Assembly: GCA_020633675.1 (NCBI GenBank)
Contig: JACKDE010000003.1
Location: forward strand, 992,001-1,056,000
Reading direction: 5' to 3'
DNA from: Deferribacteres bacterium
Lineage (GTDB): Bacteria > Zhuqueibacterota > Zhuqueibacteria > Zhuqueibacterales > Geothermadaptataceae
DNA length: 64,000 nucleotides
Position numbers and translations under genes: made by a program. Each line of letters starts with the position of its first letter. Positions within the stretch are counted from its first letter, which is position 1. Of this stretch, positions 43,857-53,215 are shown piece by piece. The notes beneath the pieces are model-generated. The model saw only the letters and a list, made by a program, of their open reading frames with translations, searched no databases and was not told the origin of the DNA.

Positions 43857-46800
43857 ATGAAACGAACGATCCAATATTGCGCCTTGTTTTATCTTTTGCT
43901 GTTCGTCCATCTGCAAGCGCAGGAAATGGACAACAAAAACAGTGAAAAAGGCGTTCGCCGTATTCGGCAGACGGACGAGATGGTCATGCGCAAAAGCGAA
44001 GGCTGCCTGTCTTGTCATGCTGGCAGCGAAAAAATGCACAAATCGCCGGCTGTCAAGCTGGGCTGCATCGATTGCCATGGCGGCAATCCGCGCACCCGCG
44101 TGAAGGAGAATGCGCATGTTCAGCCGCGCTTTCCCGAACGCTGGCCTAGTGCCGCCAATCCGATCCGCTCCTACACGCTTCTCAACGATGAAAGCCCGGA
44201 TTTCGTCAAATTTATCAATCCCGGCGATTTGCGTGTGGCGAACGAAACCTGTGGCGCCTGCCACGGCGACATTGTCCTGAATGTCAAAAAAAGCATGATG
44301 ACGACTTCGGCTCTGTTATGGGGTGGCGCTGCCTACAACAATGGCATCGTTTCGACCAAAAACTACATTTTCGGCGAAAGCTACAGTCGGGATGGCACGC
44401 CACAGCGCATCAACACCGTGCCGCAGCCAACGCCAGATGAAATAAAAAACAAGGGTGTGCTGCCATTCCTGTTGCCGTTGCCGCGCTGGGAGATCACCCA
44501 GGTTGGCAACATTTTCCGCACCTTCGAGCGCGGTGGCAAACTCCCGCGTATCAATGCTTCCGAAATAGGCAGCCCAAATCCACAGGAGGAGCCGGGCAAA
44601 CCGGACATCAAGCTCGGCGACCGTGGCCTGGGCACCCAGTTGCGCATCAGCTCGCCGGTGCTGAATTTGCACAAAACCCGCCTGAACGATCCGCATCTGT
44701 CTTTTCTGGGCACCAACGATCAAGCCGGTGATTTTCGCTCCAGCGGCTGCACAGCCTGCCATGTCGTCTATGCAAATGATCGCTCGCCGCTGCATTCCGG
44801 TATGTACGCGCCATTCGGTAACCTGGGACGCAGCGTTACCGGCGATAAAACGATTCCGCGCGGCGAGCCCGGCCACCCCATCCGCCACCAGTTGACGACG
44901 CAAATTCCGTCGAGCCAGTGCATGGTTTGCCACATGCATCAGCCGAATGGCTTTTTGAACACATTTTACGGTTTCCAAATGTGGGATTACGAAACCGACG
45001 GTCGCATGCTGTATCCGAAAAAACAGCAAAATCTGTCGGCGGATGAACAGCGCAAACTTCTGGAACAGAATCCGGAAGAAGCCGTTCTGCGCGGCAAGTG
45101 GGGCGACGATGGATTTCTCACCAACGTCAGCAAGCTCAATCCGAAATTACAAAACACCCAATTTGCTGACTACCACGGCCATGGCTGGATTTTTCGCGCT
45201 GTGTTCAAAAAAGACCGCAAGGGCAATTTGTTGGACAAGAACGGCTTCGTCTTGCCGGAAACTGCCAGGCACAAATTTCATGGCGTGGTGCCAGTAGACG
45301 GCACGCAGCAATTTTGTGACGATCCCGCTTGCCGGACGGCGCAAAAAGCGGTACACCTCAAAGACATCCACCTCGAAAAAGGTATGCATTGCGTAGATTG
45401 CCATTTTGAGCAGGATGCGCACGGCGATGGCAAGCTCTACGGCGAATTTCACAATGCCATCGAAATCCAGTGTGTCGATTGTCACGGCACGGTTGCGGAC
45501 TATGCCCGCTTGCGCACTTCGGGTGTGGCTGCGCGGCCCGGCGGCACAGACCTGACCGACATGCGCACGCCCTTTTTAGATGCGCGCTTCGAAAAGGATG
45601 GCAACAGGCGCATTCAGCGCTCGATGCTGGTCGATACGCTTTACTGGGAGATCAGTCAGGTGCGCGATACCGTCGATCCCAATTCGCCCAACTACAATCC
45701 GAAATCCTACACCGCAAAAATGCTGGCAAAGGGCGGGAAAATGCAGACTTTGAGCAGCGTCGATACCGCCAGGCTGGCGCATTCCGATCAAAAGATGGAA
45801 TGCCAGTCCTGCCATACGTCCTGGATCACCAATTGCTTTGGCTGCCATTTGCCGCAGCAGGCGAACTGGCAAAAAAGCATGAACCATTTCGAAGGCACAA
45901 CCACCCGCAACTGGACCAGCTACAATCCGCAGGTCGTCCGAGATGATGGCTTTATGCTGTGCCTGACCGGACGCACCAAAGGCAACAAAATCACCACCGC
46001 GCGCTCCAGCAGTGCGCTAATCCTGAGCTCACGCAATGCCAACCGCGAGCAGGTTTATTCGCAGCAGCCGCCAATTTCCGCTCCCGGATACAGCAGCCAG
46101 GCGTTCAACCCGCACTTTGCCCATACCGTGCGCAAAACCGAAACCCGTGCCTGCTCCGATTGCCATATTTCCGAAGATAACGACAACAATGCCTGGATGG
46201 CGCAGACGCTTTTACAAGGCACGAATTTCGTCAATTTTATCGGTCGCTTTGCCTACGTCGCCGAGGGCAAAGATGGTCTGGAAGCGGTGGAAGTGACGGA
46301 AGTCGATGAGCCGCAGGCGGTGGTCGGCAGCTATTTGCACAAGCTGGCTTATCCGGACAATTATAAAAAGCATCTCAAAAATAAACGTGAACTCGAAACA
46401 GCGCACCATCATGGTGGCTCGGATGTGCTCAGCCTGCAGTTGCGCGGCGAATATCTCTACACCGCCAGCGGCAAAGGCGGCTTCCGTGTCTACGACGTTG
46501 CCAGCATCGACAACAAGGGTATTTCCGAACGGATTGTCAGCGCGCCGGTTTCGCCGTGGGGACAAGACACCCATGTAGCAACAAAATTTGCCACCGCGGT
46601 GGCCTTGCCGACCAATATGCCGATCGACACGCGCAGGAGATCCGTCATCAACGATCCCAAAAATGAAGAGCAGCCCTTTCACCAAATGTATAGCTACGCC
46701 TACATCACCGACAAATACGAAGGTCTGATTTTGGTCGATGTGATGAATTTGGCGGACGGCGATCCTCGCAACAATTTTCTTGAACGCGCGCTGACCTTCA

Positions 46801-47573
46801 ATCCGGGCGGTGTGCTGAACGGTGCGGTCAATCTCGCTATTGCCGGCAATTATGTCTATGTGCTGTGTGATGCCGGGCTGGTGGTGGTCAGCATCGATAA
46901 TCCGCTGAAGCCAAAGCTGGTCGCAGCAGTCCGCGCACCACAATTGAAACGTCCACGTGCGATTGCCATTCAGTTTCGCTATGCCTTTGTGACCGACGCC
47001 GAGGGCGTTAAGGTTTTGGATGTCACTGATTTGGAAAAACCCCGTTTGGTTGAGGACAGCTATATACGCCTCGCCGGCGCCAGCGATATCTACTGCGCGC
47101 GCACGTATGCCTACGTTGCTGCCGGCAAAAAAGGCCTGGTGATCATCGATATCGAAAAGCCGGATTCGGTTTTCGTCGACCAGGTTTTTACGGCCAGAGG
47201 ACAAATCAATGATGCGCACGGTGTAAAGGTCGCAGCGACCAATGCCAGTGTGTTTGCCTATGTTGCTGATGGCAAAAACGGCTTGCGGGTGCTTCAATTG
47301 ACTTCCCCCCTGTCACCCGGCCATTTGGGATTCAGTCCGAAGCCGGCGCCCATTCTGATCGCAACCTATAAAACGCATGGCCCTGCGCTTGCCGTTTCAA
47401 AAGGCCTGGATCGCGACCGTGCTGTCGACGAGAGTGGCAATCAGGTCAGCGTGTTTGGCCGTCTCGGCGCACGTCCGTTCAATTTGCAGGAACAGCGCGC
47501 GTTTTACCTCAATGAGCAAGGGCGGCTCTACAAAGTCTCAGATGAGAGCTGGCGGCAGTTTGTGAAGAAGTAG
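43857..47573 (+). CDS. Decaheme cytochrome c fused to LVIVD-repeat beta-propeller
   Basis: Protein of 1238 residues from the ATG at 43857, with a signal peptide (YCALFYLLLFVHLQAQ). Residues of about 50-770 contain ten CxxCH motifs: CLSCH, CIDCH, CGACH, CTACH, CMVCH, two CVDCH, CQSCH, CFGCH and CSDCH. From about residue 795 to 1150 come about seven LVIVD-type repeats (FAYVAEGKDGLEAVEV, YLYTASGKGGFRVYDV, YAFVTDAEGVKVLDV, YAYVAAGKKGLVIIDI, FAYVADGKNGLRVLQL), predicted to form a propeller. The start is 2 bp after the barrel stop, so it is translationally coupled. Likely an exported electron-transfer or redox-enzyme subunit. Confidence 0.9.
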   Translation: MKRTIQYCALFYLLLFVHLQAQEMDNKNSEKGVRRIRQTDEMVMRKSEGCLSCHAGSEKMHKSPAVKLGCIDCHGGNPRTRVKENAHVQPRFPERWPSAANPIRSYTLLNDESPDFVKFINPGDLRVANETCGACHGDIVLNVKKSMMTTSALLWGGAAYNNGIVSTKNYIFGESYSRDGTPQRINTVPQPTPDEIKNKGVLPFLLPLPRWEITQVGNIFRTFERGGKLPRINASEIGSPNPQEEPGKPDIKLGDRGLGTQLRISSPVLNLHKTRLNDPHLSFLGTNDQAGDFRSSGCTACHVVYANDRSPLHSGMYAPFGNLGRSVTGDKTIPRGEPGHPIRHQLTTQIPSSQCMVCHMHQPNGFLNTFYGFQMWDYETDGRMLYPKKQQNLSADEQRKLLEQNPEEAVLRGKWGDDGFLTNVSKLNPKLQNTQFADYHGHGWIFRAVFKKDRKGNLLDKNGFVLPETARHKFHGVVPVDGTQQFCDDPACRTAQKAVHLKDIHLEKGMHCVDCHFEQDAHGDGKLYGEFHNAIEIQCVDCHGTVADYARLRTSGVAARPGGTDLTDMRTPFLDARFEKDGNRRIQRSMLVDTLYWEISQVRDTVDPNSPNYNPKSYTAKMLAKGGKMQTLSSVDTARLAHSDQKMECQSCHTSWITNCFGCHLPQQANWQKSMNHFEGTTTRNWTSYNPQVVRDDGFMLCLTGRTKGNKITTARSSSALILSSRNANREQVYSQQPPISAPGYSSQAFNPHFAHTVRKTETRACSDCHISEDNDNNAWMAQTLLQGTNFVNFIGRFAYVAEGKDGLEAVEVTEVDEPQAVVGSYLHKLAYPDNYKKHLKNKRELETAHHHGGSDVLSLQLRGEYLYTASGKGGFRVYDVASIDNKGISERIVSAPVSPWGQDTHVATKFATAVALPTNMPIDTRRRSVINDPKNEEQPFHQMYSYAYITDKYEGLILVDVMNLADGDPRNNFLERALTFNPGGVLNGAVNLAIAGNYVYVLCDAGLVVVSIDNPLKPKLVAAVRAPQLKRPRAIAIQFRYAFVTDAEGVKVLDVTDLEKPRLVEDSYIRLAGASDIYCARTYAYVAAGKKGLVIIDIEKPDSVFVDQVFTARGQINDAHGVKVAATNASVFAYVADGKNGLRVLQLTSPLSPGHLGFSPKPAPILIATYKTHGPALAVSKGLDRDRAVDESGNQVSVFGRLGARPFNLQEQRAFYLNEQGRLYKVSDESWRQFVKK

Positions 47574-47591
47574 CAGTGGCAGTTAAAATTT

Positions 47592-48686
47592 ATGAGTTAC
47601 GTTTTGAAAGATAAAAGCAGAATGCGACCATCTGTGCGCAGGCGCAATTCACAAGCTGGCTGGATTGCAATGCTGATTTTGGGCATTTTTTTCAGCAGCC
47701 CGGATAGCCAAGCGCAGATCAGGAAATACACTTCGCTTGGCTACCGTAGTTGCGGCACCGGACAGGGCAATTGCCATCAGAGTGATGGCGACTGGTGGAA
47801 AACCGATCCGCACTACAGCACGGTCAGCGATCTTAAGAGAAAAAGCCAGAAAGCGATGCAGATGGCGCAAGCCTACGGCATCCCGGCATCCGACTATTTG
47901 AAAGGCAGCACAGTTTGTGCTGAGTGCCACGGCGAAGTCATGAGCGGGCGCGAAAACCGCAACATCAACACCGGAGTGAGCTGCGAAAGCTGTCACGGAC
48001 CATCTGGCCCGAAAGGCGTGGGCTACTTCGAAATTCACCAGGAAGGCACCAATCCGGGCGACCCGCTGGATACCAGTCGCAGTGGCTATCAAAAAGCTTT
48101 GCTGGTTGGTTTGCTGGAATTGCGCAATGTGAACGCCAGGGCGAAAATGTGCGTTGAATGCCACCGAATCAACGACAAAAAACTGTTGGAAGCCGGACAC
48201 CCCAGCGGCGACGGATTCGACTACGTGAAAGGAATCCGCAACAACATTTCACGCCACTGGGATTATCCGATTCGCGCGGTCGATACCGATGAAAAACCTT
48301 ACACGGATGCGCTGCAAGCCAAGCCGATTCCGCAGTTTACCAGCAAACCGCTTGTCCCGGCAGCTGCTCCGGCCGCGGCCATATCTGCTGATGTGTCCAC
48401 CGATTTGCCGCCTCGTGCGAGTACACCGACACCACCAGCACCGAAGCAAGCAGTCCGCAGAGAAAGGACTGTCAGCAAGCCCGCGCGCGCAATGCCGGCC
48501 ACGCCACCGTCAGCTCCGGTTGTTATTCGCGTCGATCCCGAGTTGCCGGCATGGCTGAATCCGAAAAGCACGGTGGTTATCAAGCCATTCGACCCTAAAT
48601 TGAGCGAGAATGCACCGATCGACTCCATTCTCATCGAGATCAAAAAGTACATTGAATACGTTCACCAAACCATCAATCAGAAATGA
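47592..48686 (+). CDS. Exported cytochrome c554-like multiheme protein
   Basis: Protein of 364 residues with an N-terminal signal region (WIAMLILGIFFSSPDSQAQ). Three regular heme motifs (CAECH, CESCHGPSGPKG, CVECH) are preceded by an irregular CGTGQGNCH. The CESCHG(P)xG and later H residues match the cytochrome c554/c-prime family. A Pro/Ala-rich linker at about 245-305 leads to a C-terminal segment (VIRVDPELPAWLNPKST) and a short helix. The 3' end overlaps the next gene by 4 bp (ATGA), so its product is expected to work directly with the membrane FeS protein. Confidence 0.85.
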   Translation: MSYVLKDKSRMRPSVRRRNSQAGWIAMLILGIFFSSPDSQAQIRKYTSLGYRSCGTGQGNCHQSDGDWWKTDPHYSTVSDLKRKSQKAMQMAQAYGIPASDYLKGSTVCAECHGEVMSGRENRNINTGVSCESCHGPSGPKGVGYFEIHQEGTNPGDPLDTSRSGYQKALLVGLLELRNVNARAKMCVECHRINDKKLLEAGHPSGDGFDYVKGIRNNISRHWDYPIRAVDTDEKPYTDALQAKPIPQFTSKPLVPAAAPAAAISADVSTDLPPRASTPTPPAPKQAVRRERTVSKPARAMPATPPSAPVVIRVDPELPAWLNPKSTVVIKPFDPKLSENAPIDSILIEIKKYIEYVHQTINQK

Positions 48687-51169
48687 ATCACGTCATTGAC
48701 GAAAAAGAGCGCGAGCGCCAGGATCAAATCGATGATCGCTGGAGTGCCCTGGGCAGACAGAGCGGCATCTTAAAAATTTACAAGCAATTGCCTGCCGAAG
48801 AGCTCAAAAAGTTCGATATTTTCCAGGGATTCGATGATCGCTTGCTTGAAAAAATGAGCCCGGATATTTCAGTAGCGGTGTGGGACAAGCAGAAGACGCT
48901 TTTCGAGGAAGGCTCATATATCGACCTTGCCTTTTACATCGTCAAGGGCCACATCAATGTTTATCTACAGAAACTGCAAAAGCAAAATTCCTTTGCGCAG
49001 CCCATTTTCGGCAACAAGCAGATTTTCAAAGTGAACGGCGCCAATGGCACCTCGTTCAGACAAAATCAGGACAAGACGGTTTTCGCATCGCGGGTCAATG
49101 AGCTCAAAAAACGTAGGGATCGCGTTTTCCTGACTTCGATGGATGTCGATTTGCCGTGGGGCGATGTGCTGAATTTGAGTGAAGGTGATATTTTTGGCGA
49201 AATCGGTGCTTCGATCGGCTGGCCGCAATCGGCCACCGCACAAACAACCTCCGAGTGCCTGCTTGTTCAGATCAGGCTGCCTGCGCTCGAAAAAATGAAA
49301 CGCCGGTCGAAAGCCTTTAAAGCTCGGATCGACAAAATCTATATCGAACGCTCTCTGACCAGTCAGCTCAAAAGCTATCCATTCTTCCAGCAATGCTCGG
49401 ATGAGGACCTCGAAGAATTGAAGGAACGCGTGGAGCTGCATTCCTTTCAAAGTGACGAGCTGATCGCCAAAGAAGGCGACGCTGCCAATGCCGTGTATCT
49501 GCTGCGTTCCGGCTTTGTCAAGCTGCTGCAAAAAGTCGGTGATGGTGAGATCGTCGTATACTATCTCTCCAAAGGCATGATGCTCGGGGATATCGAATTG
49601 CTATTGAAACAGGCGCGCTGGCTTTTCACAGCCATTTCGGTCGAAAATACCGAACTGGTCAAAATCACCCAGGCTGATTTCAAAAAAATCATCGAAGATT
49701 ATCCAGATTTGCAAAGGCCGTTGTGGGATGCTTCCGCCCTGCGCGTCAAAGAGTCTGGCGCGAACAAAAGGAATATCGGCAAATCGGAGTTTATCGACAC
49801 GGCGCTGGCATCCGGGCTGGTGGAGGGCAATAGCGTGCTGGTCATTGATCTCGACACTTGCACGCGCTGTGATGATTGTGTGCGAGGCTGTACAGATTCC
49901 CATGGCGGCGCGCCCAAATTTGTGCGCGAGGGAGAAAAATACAGCGATTTCCTGATCACCCGTGCCTGCTATCATTGCCAGGACCCGGTTTGCCTGATCG
50001 GTTGCCCCACAGGCGCCATTCGGCGTGCCGGCATAGGCGATGTCGTTGAAATCGACGATGAGCTTTGCATCGGTTGCAAGGTATGCTTCAACAATTGCCC
50101 CTACAATGCAATAACTATGGTGGAGCGCACAAATGGTAGCGGCAAGCTGGCGCGGATTGGTAAAAAAGGCGAAGAAAAAACGCTGGAACTGGCCAGCAAA
50201 TGCGATTTGTGCCAGAGCACCGGCCATGAGCCGGCCTGCGTCAGCAACTGCCCGCATGGCTGCGCTGTGCGCATCAGTGATACGGAAGATTTTGCCCGCT
50301 TGCTGTTTCGCACTCAAAAAGATTCGCGCAGCCACAATGGGTTTCGCATACGAAAAGTGCTGCAATCGTTCCAGTGGCTGTATGTTTTCCTCGCGATTCT
50401 GGCTCTCAGCATTGTGACATATACTGTCAATGCCACCGTTTTCGAAATCAGCTCTGGCAATGTTTGGGGATTGAGCTACGGTACAGCCGCACTCGTTTTG
50501 ATGATCGGAACTTCACTCTATGGCGTTCGCCGCAGGCTCGCGGGCGTGGCATCGCGGCTGCGTCTTGGGAGCGCGTTTCATTGGTTGCAGTTTCATCTCT
50601 ACGGCGGTGCACTTTTTGCCGTCTTTGTGCTCATGCATACAGGCTTTAAAATACCGACCGGAGCATTGTATCAGTGGCTGTGGGCAATCTCAATGTGGGT
50701 GACCATCAGCGGATTCGCCGGAGTGCTCTTTCAAAAGTGGGTACCTACGATGCTCAGCTCTGCACTATCGGTGGAGGTGATCTACGAGCGCATTCCCGAA
50801 CTGATTCGTGATATTCGCAAAAATGCTGACGAACTGGCAAAACAGTGCAGCGAGCCGATAAAAAATTTTTACTTGCGACACATCGCCAGCTCGCTCGGCA
50901 AACCAAAGCCAAGGCCGATTTACTTTGTCGACATTACCGGCGGCATCCAGCGCAGGCTCAAGCAGTTCGAATTTCTAAAGCGCGTGCTATCGGATGAAGA
51001 AAATCAGCGACTCGCCAAATTGGAGCTGTTGTACAAGTCGAAACTGGAAATGGATGCGCACTATACGCTGCAGAAGCTCCTGCGCTGGTGGTTGTATATT
51101 CATCTGCCGGCTTCGATTTTGCTGCTCGTGTTGGTGGCGATTCATTTGTATGCAGTTTTTTATTATTAG
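48683..51169 (+). CDS. cNMP-binding / four-cluster ferredoxin / membrane cytochrome-like fusion
   Basis: Protein of 828 residues. Residues of about 45-220 and 230-345 are two cyclic-nucleotide-binding-type domains (FDIFQGFDDRLLEKMS and GDIFGEIGASIG; YPFFQQCSDEDLEELK and GDAANAVYLLRSGFVKLLQ). Residues of about 385-535 hold four 4Fe-4S-type Cys groups (CTRCDDCVRGC, CQDPVCLIGCP, CIGCKVCFNNCP, CDLCQ..CVSNCPHGC), as in the electron-transfer subunits of DMSO/nitrate-type oxidoreductases. From about 563 on there are five membrane helices with paired His (HWLQFHLYGG, VLMHTG, YIHLPASILLL, AIHLYAVFYY) that could bind heme b. It probably links cytoplasmic FeS electrons to the quinone pool or periplasmic cytochromes, gated by a nucleotide. 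Confidence 0.88.
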   Translation: MNHVIDEKERERQDQIDDRWSALGRQSGILKIYKQLPAEELKKFDIFQGFDDRLLEKMSPDISVAVWDKQKTLFEEGSYIDLAFYIVKGHINVYLQKLQKQNSFAQPIFGNKQIFKVNGANGTSFRQNQDKTVFASRVNELKKRRDRVFLTSMDVDLPWGDVLNLSEGDIFGEIGASIGWPQSATAQTTSECLLVQIRLPALEKMKRRSKAFKARIDKIYIERSLTSQLKSYPFFQQCSDEDLEELKERVELHSFQSDELIAKEGDAANAVYLLRSGFVKLLQKVGDGEIVVYYLSKGMMLGDIELLLKQARWLFTAISVENTELVKITQADFKKIIEDYPDLQRPLWDASALRVKESGANKRNIGKSEFIDTALASGLVEGNSVLVIDLDTCTRCDDCVRGCTDSHGGAPKFVREGEKYSDFLITRACYHCQDPVCLIGCPTGAIRRAGIGDVVEIDDELCIGCKVCFNNCPYNAITMVERTNGSGKLARIGKKGEEKTLELASKCDLCQSTGHEPACVSNCPHGCAVRISDTEDFARLLFRTQKDSRSHNGFRIRKVLQSFQWLYVFLAILALSIVTYTVNATVFEISSGNVWGLSYGTAALVLMIGTSLYGVRRRLAGVASRLRLGSAFHWLQFHLYGGALFAVFVLMHTGFKIPTGALYQWLWAISMWVTISGFAGVLFQKWVPTMLSSALSVEVIYERIPELIRDIRKNADELAKQCSEPIKNFYLRHIASSLGKPKPRPIYFVDITGGIQRRLKQFEFLKRVLSDEENQRLAKLELLYKSKLEMDAHYTLQKLLRWWLYIHLPASILLLVLVAIHLYAVFYY

Positions 51170-51210
51170 AGCGTGTGGCATGTCGCAGGTGGATTGAAAT
51201 ACCGAGGTAG

Positions 51211-51330
51211 GGCTGTCCCAAAACATCCATTATTAAGTCATTCCCACCAAAATGGGAATCGATAACGTACTGTTTTTTACAGGATCCCGCGTTCGTGGGA
51301 ATGACAGTCCGTATGTTTTAGGACAGCTCC
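51211..51330 (+). mobile_element. 120-bp palindromic repeat (MITE-like), copy 2
   Basis: Outer inverted repeats GGCTGTCCCAAAACAT and ATGTTTTAGGACAGCTCC bound the element. Inside are a hairpin from TCATTCCC / TGGGAA and a second from ATCCCGC / GTGGGAAT. It aligns along its length with the reverse complement of 28761-28880. It sits in the 253-bp gap between the FeS-fusion gene and the second decaheme gene. It has no coding capacity. Confidence 0.78.
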
Positions 51331-51422
51331 AATTTTCGTTTCATCAATGTGAATTTTGACGCACCGGCAATCGTTTCTCTCGTGATCTGTTACGCACTCT
51401 CATTCCTAACAGGACGGCACCA

Positions 51423-53096
51423 TTGGCGAAGACGACCAAAAAGAAAAAGCAGTATACGCAACTCAACCTGCCTTTTAGCAGCCGGTATGTGAAACAGCTC
51501 TCACGGTTTGAAATGATCGTGTGGGGTTGTGTGCTGGCCGGGGCATTCCTGACCTATTTTTTCTTCGACGCGACCTTTCAAAAAAACAGCTTTATTGCTT
51601 CCGGAGAGCTATCATCGCCTCATGCCGGATTTGAAAAAAAATGCGAATCCTGCCATGACATCGGGCAAGGCGTTGAAGATGTGCTTTGCAGCAGTTGCCA
51701 TGAAAAAACCAGCATTTTCACGGTTTATGATTTTGATGCGCATTATCTGTACAGATCGAACGACGCCAGCAGAGTCTTGCCAACTTCAATAAAACAGCAT
51801 GAAAGCCATGAAATGCCATGCAGCTCATGTCACCTGGAGCACCGCGGAAAAAATGCTGATCTGCGTCTCGTATCCGATAAAAAGTGTCTGCCATGCCATG
51901 CATTCGGCTCGTTCAACAAAAAGCATCCCGAATTCGAATTTGCGCATAAAACGGTGCCGGACGATTCGACATTGTTGATGACACACATTCGTCACACAGG
52001 CTTTGTTTTGCAGGAAATTCATGGTGGCGCCACGCTGGATGCCATTTTTCAGACGCTTAAACTGGATGGCATGGACGACCAGCAAATCTTCGAGCAGGCT
52101 TGTTTGTTTTGTCACAATCCCGAACCGGACGGGCGCAATTTCAGCAACGTCAGTTTCGACAAACACTGCATGCAATGCCATGTCAAAGCGGATGCCAGCG
52201 TGCTCGGCTTGCCGCTGCTGAATCCGATGATGCCCAATATGCCGGGCGTCGAATCGATACGGCAAATGCAATTACGTGGCGGGGCGGGGCTGGCCTGGGC
52301 CTATGCCAGCAATCCCGGCCTGACACCAGTCGAAGGCAGTGAGGTTTCAAAGAGTCCGGTCTACCATAAAGATCCCTGGATCATGGAAAGTCTCAGCCAA
52401 ATTCGGCAAAAACTCTATCCAGCAAGTGGGCTCTCCGACTTGCTTCAGAGCGCCGGAGAAGTAACTCCACAACGGATCGACACACTCTATAGCCACGCTA
52501 TCGCAACCTTGCAGCAACAGACGAATGAGTTACAGGCGCGCCCGGAACTGCAAGGCGAAGTCGCCAAAATCAATCTTTATCTGCAAAAAGCCAGAGAGCA
52601 GTTGCAGAATCCGCTCGCAGTACGCAACCTGGAGAATTTTCAATTGCGTTCTGACCAGCCCTATGAGGGCATTCCCGAAAATATGAGAGCGGCATATCTG
52701 AAGCTGGTGCGAGATCTGACCGCGCCGGATAATCCCGAATGCCGCAAATGTCACCTGCTCAACTCTGCAACAATTGCGCGCGTGCAGGCTGACCAGGATG
52801 TTCTGATCCGGGCCGAATTCAACCATCGCGCACACATCATTCAGGAAAGATGCACCGATTGCCACACCAGAATTTCAATCGATGCGGCGAAAGTCAAGCT
52901 ATCGATCGAGAATTTTACAAAATTCAAAACCAGTTTTGCCCGGGAGGCTATGCTGGACAGATCCGCCACCCAGAACATCCCCAGAATCGAGTCGTGTAAA
53001 AAGTGCCATTCGCCAGAAAAAGTTTCCAATAGTTGCACGACTTGTCACACATTCCACCCGAACAAATTGCATCGCGCCAGCTTCAAAATGCAGTAA
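51423..53096 (+). CDS. Membrane-anchored decaheme cytochrome c
   Basis: Protein of 557 residues; the start is the TTG at 51423, with AGGA about 9 bp upstream, since the basic N-terminus (AKTTKKKKQYTQLNLPF) and single anchor helix (MIVWGCVLAGAFLTYFFF) follow naturally. Ten CxxCH motifs: CESCH, two CSSCH, CLPCH, CLFCH, CMQCH, then after a 240-residue helical insertion CRKCH, CTDCH, CKKCH and CTTCH. The helical middle (SLSQIRQKLYPASG, ATLQQQTNELQARPELQGE) separates two heme clusters. It probably stays attached to the inner membrane and passes electrons from the membrane FeS/cytochrome b protein outward. Confidence 0.9.
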   Translation: MAKTTKKKKQYTQLNLPFSSRYVKQLSRFEMIVWGCVLAGAFLTYFFFDATFQKNSFIASGELSSPHAGFEKKCESCHDIGQGVEDVLCSSCHEKTSIFTVYDFDAHYLYRSNDASRVLPTSIKQHESHEMPCSSCHLEHRGKNADLRLVSDKKCLPCHAFGSFNKKHPEFEFAHKTVPDDSTLLMTHIRHTGFVLQEIHGGATLDAIFQTLKLDGMDDQQIFEQACLFCHNPEPDGRNFSNVSFDKHCMQCHVKADASVLGLPLLNPMMPNMPGVESIRQMQLRGGAGLAWAYASNPGLTPVEGSEVSKSPVYHKDPWIMESLSQIRQKLYPASGLSDLLQSAGEVTPQRIDTLYSHAIATLQQQTNELQARPELQGEVAKINLYLQKAREQLQNPLAVRNLENFQLRSDQPYEGIPENMRAAYLKLVRDLTAPDNPECRKCHLLNSATIARVQADQDVLIRAEFNHRAHIIQERCTDCHTRISIDAAKVKLSIENFTKFKTSFAREAMLDRSATQNIPRIESCKKCHSPEKVSNSCTTCHTFHPNKLHRASFKMQ

Positions 53097-53181
53097 ATCG
53101 CTACTCAGTCACCCCGTGCTTATAAAAGCTTCTGGCATCAAAATTGTACGTACTGGCACGAACGGGCTTTCTACTTCAGTG

Positions 53182-53215
53182 AACACGATATTTGTTTGAT
53201 ACAGCAACACGATAT
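53182..53215 (+). repeat. 10-bp direct repeat overlapping the kinase start
   Basis: AACACGATAT occurs at 53182-53191 and again at 53206-53215, 24 bp apart, the second copy overlapping the first bases of the kinase ATG. The kinase has no Shine-Dalgarno, so this pair may be a control site or chance. Confidence 0.45.

Noticed and set aside
53154..53168. TGGCACG before the kinase gene as a sigma-54 promoter
   Set aside because: The -24 box is perfect, but the following GC is one base too close and there is no TTGC, so spacing is wrong.
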